DNA of 44,919 bases from Acidobacteriota bacterium (GTDB taxonomy: Bacteria > Acidobacteriota > Terriglobia > Terriglobales > Acidobacteriaceae). The stretch is from contig JAJXZL010000008.1 of NCBI GenBank assembly GCA_021780075.1, positions 1 through 44,919 on the forward strand, written 5' to 3'. Below are positions 32,478 to 40,926 of the stretch, one piece after another (within the stretch, counting starts at the first letter, position 1; every line of letters starts with the position of its first letter). Both the position numbers and the translations under genes were made by a program. The notes below the pieces were generated by a model, which made no database searches, was not told the origin of the DNA, and was given only the letters and a program-made list of their open reading frames with translations.

Positions 32478-34391
32478 ATGATTGGGAAAACGTTTGCTAG
32501 AACGGCGGCTGCGGCTGTCGTGCTTTTGAGTGGCGGTTTGCTCTTTGCGCAGGGCTCGCCTGCCACGCTCACCATCCACGCGGACCAGCCGGAGCACGCC
32601 GTGAGCCCCACGCTCTATGGCCTGATGACCGAGGAGATCAATTACTCCTATGACGGCGGCCTGTATGCCGAGATGGTGCGCAACCGCACCTTCCGCGACG
32701 ACTGGAGCGGCGTGCCCTACTGGTATCTCGTGGAGCAGGGCAACTCCGTGGCGAAGATGACGCCCGACCACACGACCGGCCCCAGCGACGCGCTAAAGAA
32801 CAGCATGCGCCTCGACGTGGAAAAAGCTGACGCACACAACCAGGCCGGTGTGCTCAACGTGGGCTACTGGGGCATGGCAGTGCGGCCCGGCACCACGTAC
32901 AAGGGCTCGTTCTACGCCAAGGCCGGAAACGGCGACCTGGGCCCCGTAACCGTGAGCCTGGTGGCGGACGATACCGGCAAGGTGCTGGCCAGCGCAAACG
33001 TTTCCAGCCTCGGCACGGAGTGGAAGCAGTATGAGTTCACGCTGAAGACCGATGCGCAGGTGAAGGCCTCCGCCGCCAATCATCTCGTCCTGACCGTGGG
33101 CCACCCGGGTACGCTGTGGCTGAATCTCGTGTCGCTCTTTCCGCCCACGTATCACAACCGCGCAAACGGCAACCGCATTGACCTGATGGAAAAGATGGCG
33201 GCGATGCGTCCCGCGTTTCTGCGCTTCCCCGGCGGTAACTACCTTGAGGGAAACCACATCAGCGAGCGCTTTGAGTGGAAGAAGACCATCGGCCCGCTCG
33301 TGGACCGGCCTACGCATCCCAGCCCGTGGAACTATCACTCCACCGACGGCATGGGCCTGCTGGAGTTTCTCTACTGGTGCGAGGACCTGAAGATGCAGCC
33401 AGTGCTGGCGGTGTATGCCGGTTATTCCCTGATGGGCGAGCACGTGGAGCCAGGCCCGCAGCTTGACTCCTATGTGCAGGACGCGCTGGACGAGTTGGAG
33501 TATGTCACCGGCGGCACCGATACCAAATGGGGCGCCGTCCGCGCAAAGAACGGGCATCCTGCGCCCTTCAAGCTCACCTATGTGGAGATCGGCAACGAGG
33601 ACTGGTTTGACAAGTCCGGCAGCTACGAGGGCCGCTACGAGCAGTTCTACAAGGCCATCAAGGCAAAGTACCCGCAACTGCAGTTGATTGCCACCGCCCC
33701 GCTCAAGAACTTCAAGCCCGATGTGTTGGACGAGCACTTCTACGTGCGCGCGACGCAGAATTTCCACGACACCACGCACTATGACAAGACGGATCGCAAC
33801 GGGCCGAAGATTTTTGTGGGCGAGTGGGCCACGCGCGAGGGCGCTCCCACGCCGAACTTCGCGGCGGCGCTGGGCGATGCGGCATGGATGACGGGCATGG
33901 AGCGTAACAGCGACATCGTCGTCATGGCCGCCTACGCACCGTTGCTGGTGAACGTGAACCCCGGCGGCATGCAGTGGGAGACGGACCTGATCGGCTACGA
34001 CACCATGAAGAGCTACGGCTCACCCAGCTACTACGCGCAGGTGCTGTTCGCGGAGTACCTGGGCGACCATACGCTGGCATCGAAGCTGGATGGCGCGGGG
34101 CCAAAGCTGTTCTACTCCATCACCAAGAACACGGCAAAGAGGCAGCTGTATCTGAAGCTGGTGAATGGATCGTCGGAACCGCAGACACTGACGATTGACC
34201 TGCCCGGAGCCAAGCTTGCGCCGATGGCCAAGGTGGTGAGCCTGACTGCGCTGAGCATGGAGGCCACCAACACCATCGACAGCCCTTCGCACATTGTGCC
34301 GGTTCAATCGACACTAACGAATGTGAGCAGCAGCATCAAGCACACGGTTCCCGGCTACTCGATTGAGGTGATTCAATTCGACGAGCAGTAG
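32478..34391 (+). CDS. GH51 alpha-L-arabinofuranosidase, secreted
   Basis: Releases terminal arabinofuranose from plant arabinoxylan or arabinan. 637 residues from ATG 32478, with GGGAG nine bases upstream and a signal peptide of about 25 residues (ending FA-Q). The mature N-terminus PTLYGLMTEEINYSYDGGLYAEMVRNRTF is the family start, then a CBM4_9-like jelly-roll (about 130-225), then the TIM barrel with LRFPGGNYLEG. The acid/base Glu374 is in EIGNED and the nucleophile Glu449 in VGEWA. A C-terminal beta domain closes it. Both catalytic residues are intact. A bidirectional terminator follows. Confidence 0.94.
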   Translation: MIGKTFARTAAAAVVLLSGGLLFAQGSPATLTIHADQPEHAVSPTLYGLMTEEINYSYDGGLYAEMVRNRTFRDDWSGVPYWYLVEQGNSVAKMTPDHTTGPSDALKNSMRLDVEKADAHNQAGVLNVGYWGMAVRPGTTYKGSFYAKAGNGDLGPVTVSLVADDTGKVLASANVSSLGTEWKQYEFTLKTDAQVKASAANHLVLTVGHPGTLWLNLVSLFPPTYHNRANGNRIDLMEKMAAMRPAFLRFPGGNYLEGNHISERFEWKKTIGPLVDRPTHPSPWNYHSTDGMGLLEFLYWCEDLKMQPVLAVYAGYSLMGEHVEPGPQLDSYVQDALDELEYVTGGTDTKWGAVRAKNGHPAPFKLTYVEIGNEDWFDKSGSYEGRYEQFYKAIKAKYPQLQLIATAPLKNFKPDVLDEHFYVRATQNFHDTTHYDKTDRNGPKIFVGEWATREGAPTPNFAAALGDAAWMTGMERNSDIVVMAAYAPLLVNVNPGGMQWETDLIGYDTMKSYGSPSYYAQVLFAEYLGDHTLASKLDGAGPKLFYSITKNTAKRQLYLKLVNGSSEPQTLTIDLPGAKLAPMAKVVSLTALSMEATNTIDSPSHIVPVQSTLTNVSSSIKHTVPGYSIEVIQFDEQ

Positions 34392-34402
34392 GAGCAAGCC
34401 AC

Positions 34403-34442
34403 GCAAAAGGGCCGGAACTCATGCGAGTCCCGGCCCTTTTGC
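34403..34442. terminator. Bidirectional intrinsic terminator
   Basis: Arms 34403-34420 and 34425-34442 form an 18-bp stem with one A-C mismatch and a four-base loop, ending in A- and T-runs on either side. It separates the GH51 gene from the convergent YVTN propeller gene and can serve both. Confidence 0.85.
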
Positions 34443-34459
34443 TTTGGTGCGATGCGCGC

Positions 34460-35527
34460 TTAGCGCTGCACAGCCCAGGCGAGCCCGTCGGGGTCCCCGC
34501 CCGCATCGATGTGGCCCACGACCTCAAGCGACTTCAGGTCAATCACGGCGACGTAGTTGTCCGGGCCGCAGGAGACATAGGCGCGCGCGCCGTCTGGCTG
34601 CACCAGGATGCCCGATGCGCCGTGCCCGATGGGCAGGCGTTTCACTTCCTTGTGCGTGGCCACATCCAGAATCACCAGGTCCGGGCCGGCAAGCATCGAC
34701 ACCAGCGCGAGTTTGCCGTTGGGCGTGAACTTGAGCCGGTTGGCGCTCTGCACATGGGCCTGCAGCGTGGCCGTCACCTTCTTGCCGTTCAGGTCAATGA
34801 CGGAGATAGTGCCATCCCATGCGTTCGCAGTCCAGACCTGCTTGCCGTCGGGTGTCACATCAAAGCCCTCGTCGCCGCGGCCCACGGGGATGACCGTCTC
34901 GTTCCAATCGCCGCCGGGAGGGCCGGGCAGCCTGTGCGCACCGGCGGGCGAGCCGGGCGGCGCCGGCATGTTCGGCGGAGGCATGCCCGCGGGCCCATCC
35001 GTCTTGTCGAGGACAGTGACCGTGGCGGAGTTGACGTTGGTGGTCACAATACGGCGCAGGCTGGGGAAGACGTAGAGCATGTGGGTGCGGTTCTGGCCCG
35101 TGCCCATAATCCAATCCACCTTGCCCGTGGCGGGCGAATAGTGCCCGATAGCTTTGGCGCCCTCGGCCGTGAACCATACTTCACCGTCGGCGAAGAAGAG
35201 CCCGTGAGGGCCGCGCAGTGGACCCAGGTCAACCTGCGGAAGCGCTTCCTGCGCAACCAGGCCAATCACGGCAAGCGTGTGGTAAGCACCGAAGCCGTAG
35301 TTGGAAACGTAGGCAGTGCGGCCATCGCTGGAAGCAATCACCTCATGGGGATCGTTGCCCACCGGCTCGCGCGCCACCACGCGCAGGCTGGCAGGATCGA
35401 CAATCGCCAAGGTGTGATCGTGCTTTGAAAGCACCAGCAGCGCGGTCTTTGGAGTAGGCTGGGAATACACCACCCCTGCTAAGGCGGCCACACAAACCAG
35501 GGATGCGGGGAAGTGCCTGAGGCTCAT
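34460..35527 (-). CDS. YVTN-type beta-propeller exported protein
   Basis: 355 residues with a signal peptide of about 22 residues (ending YSQ). Repeated 40-residue blades with the surface-layer YVTN pattern: SSDGRTAYVSNYG, TPDGKQVWTANAWDGTISVIDL, PNGKLALVSML, QPDGARAYVSCGPDNYVAVIDL, giving about seven blades. A Pro/Gly/Ala-rich loop (about 180-210) interrupts the middle. Such propellers occur in extracytoplasmic proteins and bind ligands or partners; catalytic residues are not evident. No specific role can be deduced. Confidence 0.85.
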   Translation of the reverse strand: MSLRHFPASLVCVAALAGVVYSQPTPKTALLVLSKHDHTLAIVDPASLRVVAREPVGNDPHEVIASSDGRTAYVSNYGFGAYHTLAVIGLVAQEALPQVDLGPLRGPHGLFFADGEVWFTAEGAKAIGHYSPATGKVDWIMGTGQNRTHMLYVFPSLRRIVTTNVNSATVTVLDKTDGPAGMPPPNMPAPPGSPAGAHRLPGPPGGDWNETVIPVGRGDEGFDVTPDGKQVWTANAWDGTISVIDLNGKKVTATLQAHVQSANRLKFTPNGKLALVSMLAGPDLVILDVATHKEVKRLPIGHGASGILVQPDGARAYVSCGPDNYVAVIDLKSLEVVGHIDAGGDPDGLAWAVQR

Positions 35528-35540
35528 TCAGCGTTGTCCT

Positions 35541-36059
35541 CTAGACGAACATATCCTTATCAGCGGGCGAATGGAGTTGCCGCGGCTCGGACCTACTGCG
35601 CAAAGCGCCCAGGCCTGCTTTGAGAGCGGCGGCGATGGCGGATATTTGACGCAACGGCGCATTAACGGCATCACTCACCATCCCGCCCGCGCGATCCACC
35701 GTATCCAGCGCACTGCTCAACATGGCATCCACGCGGCTGGTCTGGCGGCGCACCCGCTCCAGAATATCGGTGGCAGACACATGCAGGTCCGCGCTCTGCG
35801 CGCGTATGTCACTGGTCAGCTTTGCCACGTCAGCCATAATCGAATTCACCTGGGGCCCCACGCGGCTAAGCAGGTCCTTCGCCTCGGTGATAAGAGGCAG
35901 AACACTCGTGCGCAGCTCTTCGATCTGGCCGTTGAGCGCTTTTGCCGCCTTGCGCATGCTGAGGAAGAGCGCAAAAAGTATAACCACCTGCAGCAGTACC
36001 GCCAGCCCGGTGACGGCGACGAAGACGAGCAGAAGTGTTTCGAAGTTCCCGTTCGGCAT
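35541..36059 (-). CDS. DUF948-type membrane protein
   Basis: 172 residues from ATG 36059, chosen for the CGAGG about nine bases upstream; the frame is open back to 36155. One N-terminal membrane helix (LLLVFVAVTGLAVLLQVVIL) is followed by long coiled coil (KAAKALNGQIEELRTSV, SRVGPQVNSIMADV, ADLHVSATDILERVRRQ), the plan of DUF948 and other general-stress membrane proteins. Often found next to YtxH, as here (174 bases downstream of it on the same strand). Cytoplasmic coiled coil tethered to the membrane is likely; function is unknown. Confidence 0.78.
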   Translation of the reverse strand: MPNGNFETLLLVFVAVTGLAVLLQVVILFALFLSMRKAAKALNGQIEELRTSVLPLITEAKDLLSRVGPQVNSIMADVAKLTSDIRAQSADLHVSATDILERVRRQTSRVDAMLSSALDTVDRAGGMVSDAVNAPLRQISAIAAALKAGLGALRSRSEPRQLHSPADKDMFV

Positions 36060-36232
36060 CAAGATGGCCTCGAGCAGGACGTCTGCAGTGTTGCGAAGCA
36101 TTTGCGTGCGCTTCCGCCGGAATCGAGCGGGAGCATACGCTGGAAACCAGTGCACCGCCTGTATTTGGCTGGAGGTGCACCGGGTTCAACAGGTATCACG
36201 CCCAGACAGGAAAGGTGTCCAGGCGCACCGTG

Positions 36233-36625
36233 CTACTCATCCGCTTCGCTTCCACCGGAGGCGGTGCGATAGGCATCGCGGCCAGCTTCCACAGCGGCAG
36301 CTACGCGGCTGCTCTGGTCGGTAACGAGGCTCTTACCCCGTTCGACAAACTCCTCCCACTGGGCACGTCCACGATCAACAGCCTCGCGTCCGCGGCCCAC
36401 GTAGTCGCTCATCTGCTCCTTGCTCTTGTCCACCAAGGCGCCTACTTCCTCCACAGCCTGGCGGGTACGAGTGCGCAAATACTCCGTGCCCTCGCGAGCG
36501 CCTTGTGCAAGGTCTTCCCGGGTTTCGCGGCCGCTCTTGGGAGCATACAGAATTCCCACCAGTGCGCCGACGCCTAGCCCCGCAATAAACCACGCAAGTC
36601 CTTGGATCTTGTTATCTTCCGCCAT
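36233..36625 (-). CDS. YtxH-family membrane protein
   Basis: 130 residues from ATG 36625, with GGGAG about ten bases upstream. The membrane helix LAWFIAGLGVGALVGILYAPKSGRETREDL is the YtxH signature (the GxxxGxLxAPxxG motif, about 9-38), followed by a long charged helix (TRQAVEEVGALVDKSKEQM and later). YtxH proteins are associated with stress in other bacteria, but the role is unknown. It lies upstream of the DUF948 gene on the same strand, and the two are commonly paired. Confidence 0.85.
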   Translation of the reverse strand: MAEDNKIQGLAWFIAGLGVGALVGILYAPKSGRETREDLAQGAREGTEYLRTRTRQAVEEVGALVDKSKEQMSDYVGRGREAVDRGRAQWEEFVERGKSLVTDQSSRVAAAVEAGRDAYRTASGGSEADE

Positions 36626-36832
36626 GATGACGTGTCTCCCTTCCCTTCGATTCAAGAAAGCCTGAGCGTATCAAATTTTATGGTACGCCACAAATCACCG
36701 GCCGCGAAGGCCAATAAAAGACAGCAGCCGGTTTGCACAGTGGAAAGGCCCGCCGCGCTGTCCACTGCATTGGACGTAGTTTTACCAAAATGAAAGCAGG
36801 AAATGCAGCTTAATTGCGCGCGTGGGACAGAC

Positions 36833-37252
36833 TTATCGGGCGATGAGACTGCGGGCGATGGCGTCCAGCACACCGTTCAGGAAGTTAATGGACTCGGGTG
36901 CGGAGTAGCGCCTGCCGATCTCCAGCGCCTCATTGATAACAATGGGGAACGGGGTGGACTTGAAGCCCAGCATTTCACCTACGGCCATGCGCAGCAGGTT
37001 GCGGTCCACGGCGGGCATCCGCTCAATCCGCCAGTGCTTTGAGTTGGCCACGATCAGTTCGTCTATCTGGTCCTGGTGGGCGACGGCCACGCGGAAGAGA
37101 TCCTCGGCAAAGCCACGGACCTCCGGCTCGACATCATCAGAAGCTTTCCAGAAGGTGGCGCGCACCTGATCAGGGTTCTGCTTGCCGATGTCTGCCTGGA
37201 AGAGCATCTGCATGGCTAGTTCACGGGACTTGCGGCGGGTACTGGCGGTCAA
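36833..37252 (-). CDS. nusB: Transcription antitermination factor NusB
   Basis: RNA-binding partner of NusE in antitermination of rRNA transcription. 139 residues, all-helical, with the start RRKSRELAMQMLFQADI, the conserved VDRNLLRMAVGEML and PFPIVINEALEIGRRYSAPESINFLNGVLDAI. The ATG overlaps the stop of the RibH fusion by four bases, so expression is coupled; ribH-nusB is a common bacterial arrangement. Confidence 0.96.
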   Translation of the reverse strand: MTASTRRKSRELAMQMLFQADIGKQNPDQVRATFWKASDDVEPEVRGFAEDLFRVAVAHQDQIDELIVANSKHWRIERMPAVDRNLLRMAVGEMLGFKSTPFPIVINEALEIGRRYSAPESINFLNGVLDAIARSLIAR

Positions 37253-38118
37253 GCAGCGCCGCCTTCCACGAGCTTCCGGCGCAGGCTCACCATTTCAATG
37301 GCTGCGACTGCCGCCTCAAATCCCTTGTTGCCGGCCTTGATGCCAGCGCGATTGAGTGCCTGCTCCAGCGTTTCGCAAGTCAGCACGCCGAAGCTGTGCG
37401 GAATTCCTGTTTCCTGCTGCGATTGCCCGATTCCTCGCGAGACTTCGTTGTAGATGGCCTCGTAATGGGCGGTCTCGCCGCGCAGCAGGCAGCCGAGCGT
37501 GATGATGGCGTCCACTTTGCCGAGGTTGGCCACAGTGCGCGCGGCAGCGGGAATCTCCCACGCGCCGGGAACGCGGACAACCTGTATCTCCGCGCGCCTT
37601 GCTCCGCTGCGCAGCAGCGCGTCCAGCGCACCCTCAAGCAGGCGCTCGGTGATGACCGCATTCCAGCGCGCGACGACGATGGCGAACTTCATTCCTTCGG
37701 CGGAAAGATCACCTTCGACGGCCACGGGGCGGCCTTTGAGCGGATCGGTCCACGCCCAGAAGCTGAAGGCGAAACCCGGCTCCGGCTCCACGGTAAAGAT
37801 GCGCGACTTCCAATGCGTCTCAGTGACAGGCGAGAGGCGGGCAACTGCTTCGTTGCCGCCGGCGGCGCGCAGCCACGTTTCAGCTGCCTGATGCACGGCG
37901 TCGAGCGCGGTCACCTCGACCAGCACATCGGCGGTCGAAGGAAACTGGCCATCGACAAATTCCAGATTGCCCAGCGGAGCCAGGAACGCGGCGCCGCGGC
38001 TGGATTCTTCTTTCCAGCCCTTGCCCGAAGTAAATCCCAGCGCCGAAAAAAAGCTGGACAGCCGGTCATAGACCTCGGCTCTGCCGGCAGGGCGCAGGAA
38101 AGAAATTCCCTTAATCAT
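37249..38118 (-). CDS. ribH: VOC-like domain fused to lumazine synthase (RibH)
   Basis: 289 residues. The C-terminal half (143-289) is a complete 6,7-dimethyl-8-ribityllumazine synthase, the penultimate step of riboflavin synthesis: FAIVVARWN, VRVPGAWEIP, GCLLRGETAHYEAIYNEVSRGI with the catalytic-type His, and FGVLTCETLEQA. The N-terminal 125 residues resemble a vicinal-oxygen-chelate/glyoxalase domain (SFFSALGF, FLAPLGNLEFVDG, VEVTALDAVHQAAETWL, WKSRIFTVEPEPGFAFSFWAW). An internal Met143 (37692) has GAAGGA directly adjacent, so a separate RibH start is conceivable but badly spaced; upstream of 38118 the ribosome-binding site is weak too. Coupled to nusB by a four-base overlap. The VOC portion's metal ligands are not evident. 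Confidence 0.85.
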   Translation of the reverse strand: MIKGISFLRPAGRAEVYDRLSSFFSALGFTSGKGWKEESSRGAAFLAPLGNLEFVDGQFPSTADVLVEVTALDAVHQAAETWLRAAGGNEAVARLSPVTETHWKSRIFTVEPEPGFAFSFWAWTDPLKGRPVAVEGDLSAEGMKFAIVVARWNAVITERLLEGALDALLRSGARRAEIQVVRVPGAWEIPAAARTVANLGKVDAIITLGCLLRGETAHYEAIYNEVSRGIGQSQQETGIPHSFGVLTCETLEQALNRAGIKAGNKGFEAAVAAIEMVSLRRKLVEGGAA

Positions 38119-38200
38119 GCTTTGATTCTATCGTGCTTAGGCGGCTGGCTGGCGCGGTGCGTCGCACTGTCCGGCGATTGGAGCGTGCGCTGGAGCGAGG

Positions 38201-38230
38201 CAGCAAAAAGGCCGGCACAGGGCCGGCCTT
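38201..38230 (-). terminator. Intrinsic terminator for the Cys-rich lipoprotein gene
   Basis: On the minus strand AAGGCCGGC pairs with GCCGGCCTT (9 bp, five-base loop) and is followed by a five-base T-run. It is 22 bases after the stop of the 38253-40634 gene. Confidence 0.85.
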
Positions 38231-38252
38231 GACTGCCAGATCTGTCCGCGCG

Positions 38253-40634
38253 TTATGTGGTAGCACGCGGCTTAATGGCAAAGGCTGTGGCCGGCACCGG
38301 AGTGGTGGTCGGCGTGGTGATGGTGCAATTGGGGTCGGACCCGGGCGCGCACGGTGGCAGATTAGGACTGATCTGCTGCTTGTCTGTCAGGGTCTTCACG
38401 TCGATATAGTGGATCTGGTTGTCGCCCGCAGTGGAGACGAAGAAGGTTGTATCGTCGGGGCTGAATGCGCCCGCTACGGGAGCCGTGATGGTGGCGCTGT
38501 TCGCCAGCGTCAGGTAGTTCAGCGTGCCGGCCGCGCCGCCCGTACCCGGAATGTAGTAGGGCAACTGGGCGCCGGGGGTTGTGCCGTTGTAGGTGATGAA
38601 GGCCAGGTTCGACGCAGGCGAGGCTACAACCGCGTCCACTGACGTTGCGTTGACGTTGACCGCAAAGGGATTGAGCGTGTGTGTGATGGTCAGCGGCTGC
38701 AGCACATTGTTGATGGCGACCGGGCAGGCCCCGCTGGGAATGGTGACGCCTATGTCGTACAAGGTGATGCCACCGCCGACCATGCCCGCGCCAAGGATGT
38801 GCTGCCCGTCAACCGTGGCAGCAAGCACGTCGGTCTGTGCGTTCACTGAGTCACCCTGCGGATAGAAGACCATGCTCGCGTAGTTCCCGACCGTGCCGGT
38901 GGGGCACCAAGTGTGGGCTACGGTGGGATTGCCGCTGAGATACGCGCCGACGCCGGGCACCGTGATGGCCAGGTTGGTGGCGCCGCCTGAAGCGTTCAGA
39001 CTGTAGGTGGTCCAGCCGGTATTCGCGTTATAGACATACAACGTGTCCGTGTGACCCGCGCCCAGTGAAGCGCTGTCCGTGACGTAGAGTGTCTTTGAAT
39101 CCGGGGTCCAGGAGGCGGCGCTCCCCATACCGCCAAAGGTGGAGGCGACTGTTCCGGCGGCGTTGTAAATGTAGAAGACCTGCCGCACGGGGTCGTTGAT
39201 CACCAGCATCTGATTGTTGGGTGCGACGGCCAGCACCACGCCGGGGACAGAGGCATCCTGCTTGGTGAGCCCATTGCTTGCCGTGCTATAGACCATCAGT
39301 TCATGTGACGATCCGAAGTAGAGCGCGGCGCCCGTCTGGTCCATGACCATGGAGTTGGGCACGTAGGGCAGTCGAATCGTGGAGCCCATCGTTCCGCTGA
39401 TCAATTCGATCGGGACGAAGTACTGCGACTTGCCGGGCGCGGAGAGCCAGATATACGAGCTGGCGGTGCCGGGAGTCGTGATGTCAACCGCGTTGCTGGA
39501 GACTGAGAGGCCGGTGCCAAGCAGGCCGACTACGTTGATGGGAGCCGGATTGCAGGAGGACGGCTGGCAGATGGCGTACACCGATGCGGCGCCGGGATAA
39601 GAGGCCGTGATGCCGCCAGTGGTGCCCGCCGTAATGTTGAGGGGATTGGTCGACTGATAATCGAGTGTGAGACCGGTAATGGTGTTGCCGTTCGTATCAG
39701 TAACGACAGTCGTCAGGTTCTGCTGTACGCCCTGCGTGACAATGCCGGTGGTCGCGCCGTTCAGCGTAACGGAGATGGACTTGGGCGGGCAGGTGGAGAA
39801 GTAACCGGCAGACGACCCCGAGCCGGCGATGGACGCCGTGATGGCCGTGGTGCCGGGCAATTCGGCAGTGATCTGGTTGGTCTCAGGATTGATGGATGCA
39901 ATGCGCGCAGTGCCTACGGTATAGGTGAGCGTGCCGATGGATGCAGTGCACTCTGGTACCGAGGTCACGCCCGGCGCCAAGCCGCCCTTGCAGGCGTAGT
40001 TTGTCACAGTAGGCGGCGCACAAAATTCGTATTGCGTGCTGTTCACACCGGCATAGCATGCCTCCGCGTCAAGCTGGGCGATGGCGGTCTGTGAGTAACA
40101 CTGCTGCTGCGGGCCGCCACTGGTGCCGCTGAGAGCCAGAGTGACGGAACTGATGGGCGCATGGATGTAGACCTCAACCGGGTTGGAGGTCACCGAATCC
40201 GCGGAAGCCGAGATGTAGGCCGTGGCGTAGGGTAGGCCGCCGGTGCTGGGCTGGGGATTGGGGAAGTTGCAGATCGTGTAGTCGGCGATGCCGCCACCGG
40301 AGTTGCGGTTCCACGTGCCGGCGCAGAGGTTGCCCGAGGGCGAAATATCCACCAGCTTGTTGTTGGTGGTGCCGAACGTATACTGCGATACGCTGGCCGC
40401 ATCGCCTTTGCAGGTCTTGGCCGAGGGCGCGGCAATCTGGCGCGTCTGACCAAAGGCCATCGATATGCCCGTCGTTCTGGGCTCCAGATCGATCGCGTAC
40501 AAATCCGTGTTCTTGAGGCCGTAGCCCTGGCCGTTGCAGTAGTTGCCTGCAGGATTGCGGATACAGCCTGAGATCGAGACTCCGGCCGGAATAGCCAGAA
40601 ACAGCAAGCAAATAAGCGTTAAATACCGCCGCAT
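38253..40634 (-). CDS. Cys-rich lipoprotein with Ig-like and beta-propeller repeats
   Basis: 793 residues. ATG 40634 has GGAGG four bases upstream and starts a lipoprotein signal with lipobox ISGC (Cys24). After it come about 25 Cys spread over the first 380 residues, often as C-x-pairs (AICQPSSCNPA), in Ig-like (Big_2-type) modules with the ARIASINPETNQITAELPGTTAITA pattern split over several lines. The C-terminal half is a beta-propeller (MDQTGAALYFGSS, VAPNNQMLVINDP, SPDDTTFFVSTAGDNQIHYIDV). It is probably anchored to the outer face of the outer membrane and acts in adhesion or as an unknown receptor. Confidence 0.82.
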   Translation of the reverse strand: MRRYLTLICLLFLAIPAGVSISGCIRNPAGNYCNGQGYGLKNTDLYAIDLEPRTTGISMAFGQTRQIAAPSAKTCKGDAASVSQYTFGTTNNKLVDISPSGNLCAGTWNRNSGGGIADYTICNFPNPQPSTGGLPYATAYISASADSVTSNPVEVYIHAPISSVTLALSGTSGGPQQQCYSQTAIAQLDAEACYAGVNSTQYEFCAPPTVTNYACKGGLAPGVTSVPECTASIGTLTYTVGTARIASINPETNQITAELPGTTAITASIAGSGSSAGYFSTCPPKSISVTLNGATTGIVTQGVQQNLTTVVTDTNGNTITGLTLDYQSTNPLNITAGTTGGITASYPGAASVYAICQPSSCNPAPINVVGLLGTGLSVSSNAVDITTPGTASSYIWLSAPGKSQYFVPIELISGTMGSTIRLPYVPNSMVMDQTGAALYFGSSHELMVYSTASNGLTKQDASVPGVVLAVAPNNQMLVINDPVRQVFYIYNAAGTVASTFGGMGSAASWTPDSKTLYVTDSASLGAGHTDTLYVYNANTGWTTYSLNASGGATNLAITVPGVGAYLSGNPTVAHTWCPTGTVGNYASMVFYPQGDSVNAQTDVLAATVDGQHILGAGMVGGGITLYDIGVTIPSGACPVAINNVLQPLTITHTLNPFAVNVNATSVDAVVASPASNLAFITYNGTTPGAQLPYYIPGTGGAAGTLNYLTLANSATITAPVAGAFSPDDTTFFVSTAGDNQIHYIDVKTLTDKQQISPNLPPCAPGSDPNCTITTPTTTPVPATAFAIKPRATT

Positions 40635-40820
40635 GAATCCTCCCCGCCCCACCTACTTGAACCGCGGAACGGTCTCTCCGAATACGTCAGAAATATGGGT
40701 TGAAGACAGTGCATCGACCTGCCCAAGGCTGACCGGCAGTCCGCACAGACAACCGGCCCCCGGGCAATCGCCCCACCCTCCGGCCGGCCGACGCAACACG
40801 CTCAGTTTTCTCCAAAGAAA

Positions 40821-40829
40821 AGTGTATCA
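40821..40829 (-). promoter_or_regulatory. Extended -10 promoter for the lipoprotein gene
   Basis: On the minus strand TGA-TACACT is an extended -10, giving a transcript starting near 40814 and a leader of about 180 bases before ATG 40634. No clear -35. Confidence 0.4.
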
Positions 40830-40926
40830 GGGCAGGGGTGCGGCACGCGGCAAGGCCGCATTTCCGCTCCCCGCATTCTCTTCCATAGAGACTCCGCCGT
40901 CCGGCGATGGCGAGCGGCTAATCCAT

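Noticed and set aside
32793..33779. 328-codon minus-strand open frame inside the GH51 gene
   Set aside because: The GH51 frame contains catalytic residues; the antisense frame shows none.
37039..38232. 397-codon plus-strand open frame over nusB and ribH
   Set aside because: Both minus-strand genes are certain; the plus-strand translation is composition-driven.
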